Source of the DNA: Ruminococcus sp. UBA7013
GTDB lineage: Bacteria; Bacillota; Clostridia; Oscillospirales; Ruminococcaceae
NCBI GenBank assembly: GCA_002449585.1
Contig: DJXD01000068.1
Location: forward strand, 33,675-97,674
Direction of reading: 5' to 3'
Length of the DNA: 64,000 nucleotides
The position numbers and the translations under genes were made by a program. Shown here piece by piece: positions 62,020-64,000 of this stretch; positions within the stretch are counted from its first letter, which is position 1; the number at the start of each line of letters is the position of its first letter. The notes beneath the pieces are model-generated. The model saw nothing but the letters and a program-made list of their open reading frames with translations, ran no database searches and had not been told where the DNA came from.

Positions 62020-62874
62020 TTATCTGTATTTGTATTTTCTGCGCATCTCTTCCAGCTCTTTCTCATTTTTTGGCTTTCCCGATCTGTTCCAGATCATCAT
62101 CATAATGATCAATAACGGTGCGGCCACAATCGGCATGACCTTCATCGGATCAATCTGCACGGCATCCGCAGAAACTTTCACAACATGCTCGAAAATCGTG
62201 TCAATCCGCTTTGAACGCAATAATAACCTGTGTGAATTGATGCCATATGGTGTGCAGGTCATCAGCGTGACATAGTCACCACCCGGAATGATCGCTAATT
62301 GATCCGATTCTGTCGGAAGAATCACAAGAATTTCTTCTACTTCATAGGTTAAAACCTCATTTAAAATATGAATCGTGAACGTGTCGCCAACCGCCATTTT
62401 ATCCAGATCTGTAAATAATCTTGCGGAGGGCAGCCCCCTGTGACCGGAAATCACAGCATGTGTATTTTCTCCCCCAACCGGCAGGGAACTCCCTTCAATG
62501 TGCCCTGTCGCTATCTGGAGAACCCCCTCACTCGTGCCGTGATAAATCGGCAGTTCTACTTTGATACTCGGAATGGAAAGATAGCCCATAATTCCAGTAC
62601 CTGAAATATTGAGAATGTCTTCATAACCGGGGATTTCTGCAAAGTTCGTGAAGGGTGCGGCCAGTTCCGCCAGTTTCCTGTTATAGGCATAGGCCTTTTC
62701 TAATAAGGCTTCGTCTTCTCCGTTATCCAGTTCCGCAACGGCTTCTTTATAATTGGCAACCGCTCTTGTCTGATGCTGTTGATTCCACCAGTTGGAAAAG
62801 CTGGGATATAACATCACGGAGAGACCCACGAGGAAAATCACTGTAAACAAAATTGTTGAAAAATGCTTTCTCAT
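62020..62874 (-). CDS. Class C (pilin-polymerising) sortase
   Basis: 284 residues: N-terminal membrane helix, lid-type segment, catalytic domain with His in AVISGHRGLPS, Cys in TLMTCTPYGINSHRLLLRSKR (class C signature with Arg), and a C-terminal membrane helix (VMPIVAAPLLIIMMMIWNR). It links pilin subunits through isopeptide bonds. Lies between the major pilin and the LPQTG protein genes. Confidence 0.9.
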   Translation of the reverse strand: MRKHFSTILFTVIFLVGLSVMLYPSFSNWWNQQHQTRAVANYKEAVAELDNGEDEALLEKAYAYNRKLAELAAPFTNFAEIPGYEDILNISGTGIMGYLSIPSIKVELPIYHGTSEGVLQIATGHIEGSSLPVGGENTHAVISGHRGLPSARLFTDLDKMAVGDTFTIHILNEVLTYEVEEILVILPTESDQLAIIPGGDYVTLMTCTPYGINSHRLLLRSKRIDTIFEHVVKVSADAVQIDPMKVMPIVAAPLLIIMMMIWNRSGKPKNEKELEEMRRKYKYR

Positions 62875-62889
62875 GTGCCCCTCCCTGAT

Positions 62890-62906
62890 GCCCCCACAAG
62901 GGGGGC
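62890..62906 (-). terminator. Hairpin between pilin and sortase genes
   Basis: GCCCCC / GGGGGC around a short loop, without a T-run. Such hairpins often attenuate transcription after a highly expressed major pilin gene; an mRNA-processing or stabilising role is equally possible. Confidence 0.5.
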
Positions 62907-62950
62907 TTGGGTTGATCTATCGGATTGTTTTTATGATATTTCAGTCAGAA

Positions 62951-64000
62951 TCAGTCTTCTTTGCCGAGTCTCTTCTTGGTTACCAGTACCACACCTGCGC
63001 CGACTACCATCACGCCGCCAGCCAGATAGAACAGCGTTGTACCAATACCGCCGGTGCTGGGGAGTTCTGTTGTAGTAGAGTTTGTAATTGTGCCTTTCAG
63101 ACCACCCTTTTCACCACGACTAACACTAGAATCAGCCGCAAGTGGTGTCATGTTTTCTCCTGCAATCGTACCAGTAAGATTAGTAAGTGCAGTGGAAGCA
63201 GTTCCACTCCATGCCTGATTATTTGCAGTTTCCGCAGTTACAACCACTGTAGAAGTAGCATTAGAAGGCAATTGATAGCCAGCAGGAGCAACAAGTTCGG
63301 TTAATGTGTAAGTACCAGCATCCAAACCGATCATCTTAAAAATACCAGTGCGATCAGATTCCAGTACGGTGGGTGTACCTGTCGCTACTGTTTCTTTATT
63401 TGAATTAGTCCATGTAACTGTTTTAGCATCGTTATCGCCAGTAGGTGTCATACCAGAAATCCAGCCAGAAATTTTATTGTTTGCTAAAACTGCATATTCA
63501 GTTTTGTTATTTACAGTGCGAGAAAGTACAAACTTTGCGCCTTCCAGACTTGCCCCTGTTGCCTTATCTGTTTTGTTGATGTCAACCTCATAAGTAAATA
63601 CAATAACCTTGTCATCTGGGGTCTTGTCAGTGGGAGTATTAGGAGTATCAGGAGTATCAGGCTTATTAGGAACATTAGGAGAATCAGGAATATCAGGAAT
63701 ATCAGGATAATCTGGGCTTTCAGGTAAGTCGGGTTTATCAGGTGTGTCAGTGTGAGGTGTATATTCAAAATTAGGATTGTTTGTATAAGTCAGATCAACT
63801 TTATTTTCCTGACCACTAAGACCGATATTAGCAGTATCATTCAGAACAGCAGTGTACTCTACTGTAATGATAGAGTCAGCAGTAACACCCGCATAAGCCT
63901 TAATATCTTCAAACCAGATTTTCAGAACATGTTCCTCATAAGTTACACGACAGTTATAGTCAGTGTTTGTGATATGTGACATCCTCCCCCGCCTATAGAG
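62951..64000 (-). CDS. LPSTG major pilin-like subunit, C-terminal part (5' end outside window)
   Basis: The frame stays open to the window edge. The visible 350 residues start in the middle of a fimbrial isopeptide (D2-type) domain (YEEHVLKIWFEDIKAYAGV, VEYTAVLNDTANIG), then a striking Pro-Asp linker (PDYPDIPDIPDSP), a Cna-B domain with the putative bond Lys in VDINKTDKATG and the E-box-like YTLTELVAPAGY, and the sorting signal LPSTG, helix, KKRLGKED. Probably the polymerised shaft pilin for the class C sortase. The internal ATG at 63982 is unlikely to be the true start since no signal peptide follows it. Confidence 0.82.
   Translation of the reverse strand, partial: LYRRGRMSHITNTDYNCRVTYEEHVLKIWFEDIKAYAGVTADSIITVEYTAVLNDTANIGLSGQENKVDLTYTNNPNFEYTPHTDTPDKPDLPESPDYPDIPDIPDSPNVPNKPDTPDTPNTPTDKTPDDKVIVFTYEVDINKTDKATGASLEGAKFVLSRTVNNKTEYAVLANNKISGWISGMTPTGDNDAKTVTWTNSNKETVATGTPTVLESDRTGIFKMIGLDAGTYTLTELVAPAGYQLPSNATSTVVVTAETANNQAWSGTASTALTNLTGTIAGENMTPLAADSSVSRGEKGGLKGTITNSTTTELPSTGGIGTTLFYLAGGVMVVGAGVVLVTKKRLGKED

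Overview
The window reads as a chromosomal segment of an anaerobic, endospore-lineage, plant-fibre-degrading Firmicute, most likely a Ruminococcus-type Oscillospiraceae. Evidence: a GH9 endoglucanase and a GH25 lysozyme that both end in type I dockerins, Thr-rich linkers, a circularly permuted GH3 enzyme, sporulation genes (sigK, cotJA/B/C), sortase-built pili, Gram-positive Shine-Dalgarno sites and AT-rich DNA. All identifications come from reading motifs; no database search was possible.

Layout. 1-1600: the 3' end of a DUF3160 gene and a small lipoprotein. 1642-5381 (minus): metG and gltX. 5430-19034 (minus): a tightly packed 12-gene operon. In transcription order it encodes a PARG-type ADP-ribose glycohydrolase, a lipoprotein, a membrane-anchored dockerin-like protein, a penicillin-binding lipoprotein with all three catalytic motifs, a membrane protein with a faint LCP-like domain, a divergent SEDS (RodA/FtsW-like) polymerase, a catalytically dead PBP-like protein, two coiled-coil proteins sharing a short motif, a zinc-ribbon TRAFAC-type GTPase, a protein resembling GTPase-associated proteins, and a last lipoprotein. 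It looks like a private peptidoglycan-synthesis module under GTPase control, and I know of no description of it. 19188-22000: trkA-trkH potassium uptake. 22112-30393: a DraG-type ADP-ribosylglycohydrolase, an intracellular permuted GH3 fused to BspA-type leucine-rich repeats, and three tandemly duplicated LRR proteins. 30464-31147: intact sigK with a sigma-E-like promoter. 31199-31288: tRNA-Ser(CGA). 31319-35514: the divergently transcribed GH25-dockerin and GH9-dockerin genes.

35556-44447 (minus) is an operon of a LacI-ligand-domain/GGDEF protein, an HSP90-family ATPase, two paralogous helical-repeat proteins (one with DUF4026/DUF2314-like parts) and two small membrane proteins. It is split by a solitary tnpB element whose tnpB carries an in-frame stop. 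44642-48074 is the cotJ spore-coat operon. Here cotJC is interrupted after codon 7 by a 2.3-kb element encoding a compact large serine recombinase, a holin and a lysozyme-LysM endolysin. Precise excision restores cotJC in frame, and the element ends form a symmetric attP-like palindrome. This is the best candidate for an undescribed system: a minimal 'skin'-type sporulation element carrying a lysis cassette.

48250-59200 is a signalling and surface operon: a 22-residue-repeat protein, a PP2C phosphatase, a membrane Ser/Thr kinase, two small membrane proteins and a 2277-residue surface protein. 59245-64000 (minus) is a pilus operon (LPSTG pilin, class C sortase, LPQTG protein, second sortase) whose last gene is a zinc-type macrodomain hydrolase, the third kind of ADP-ribose hydrolase in the window.
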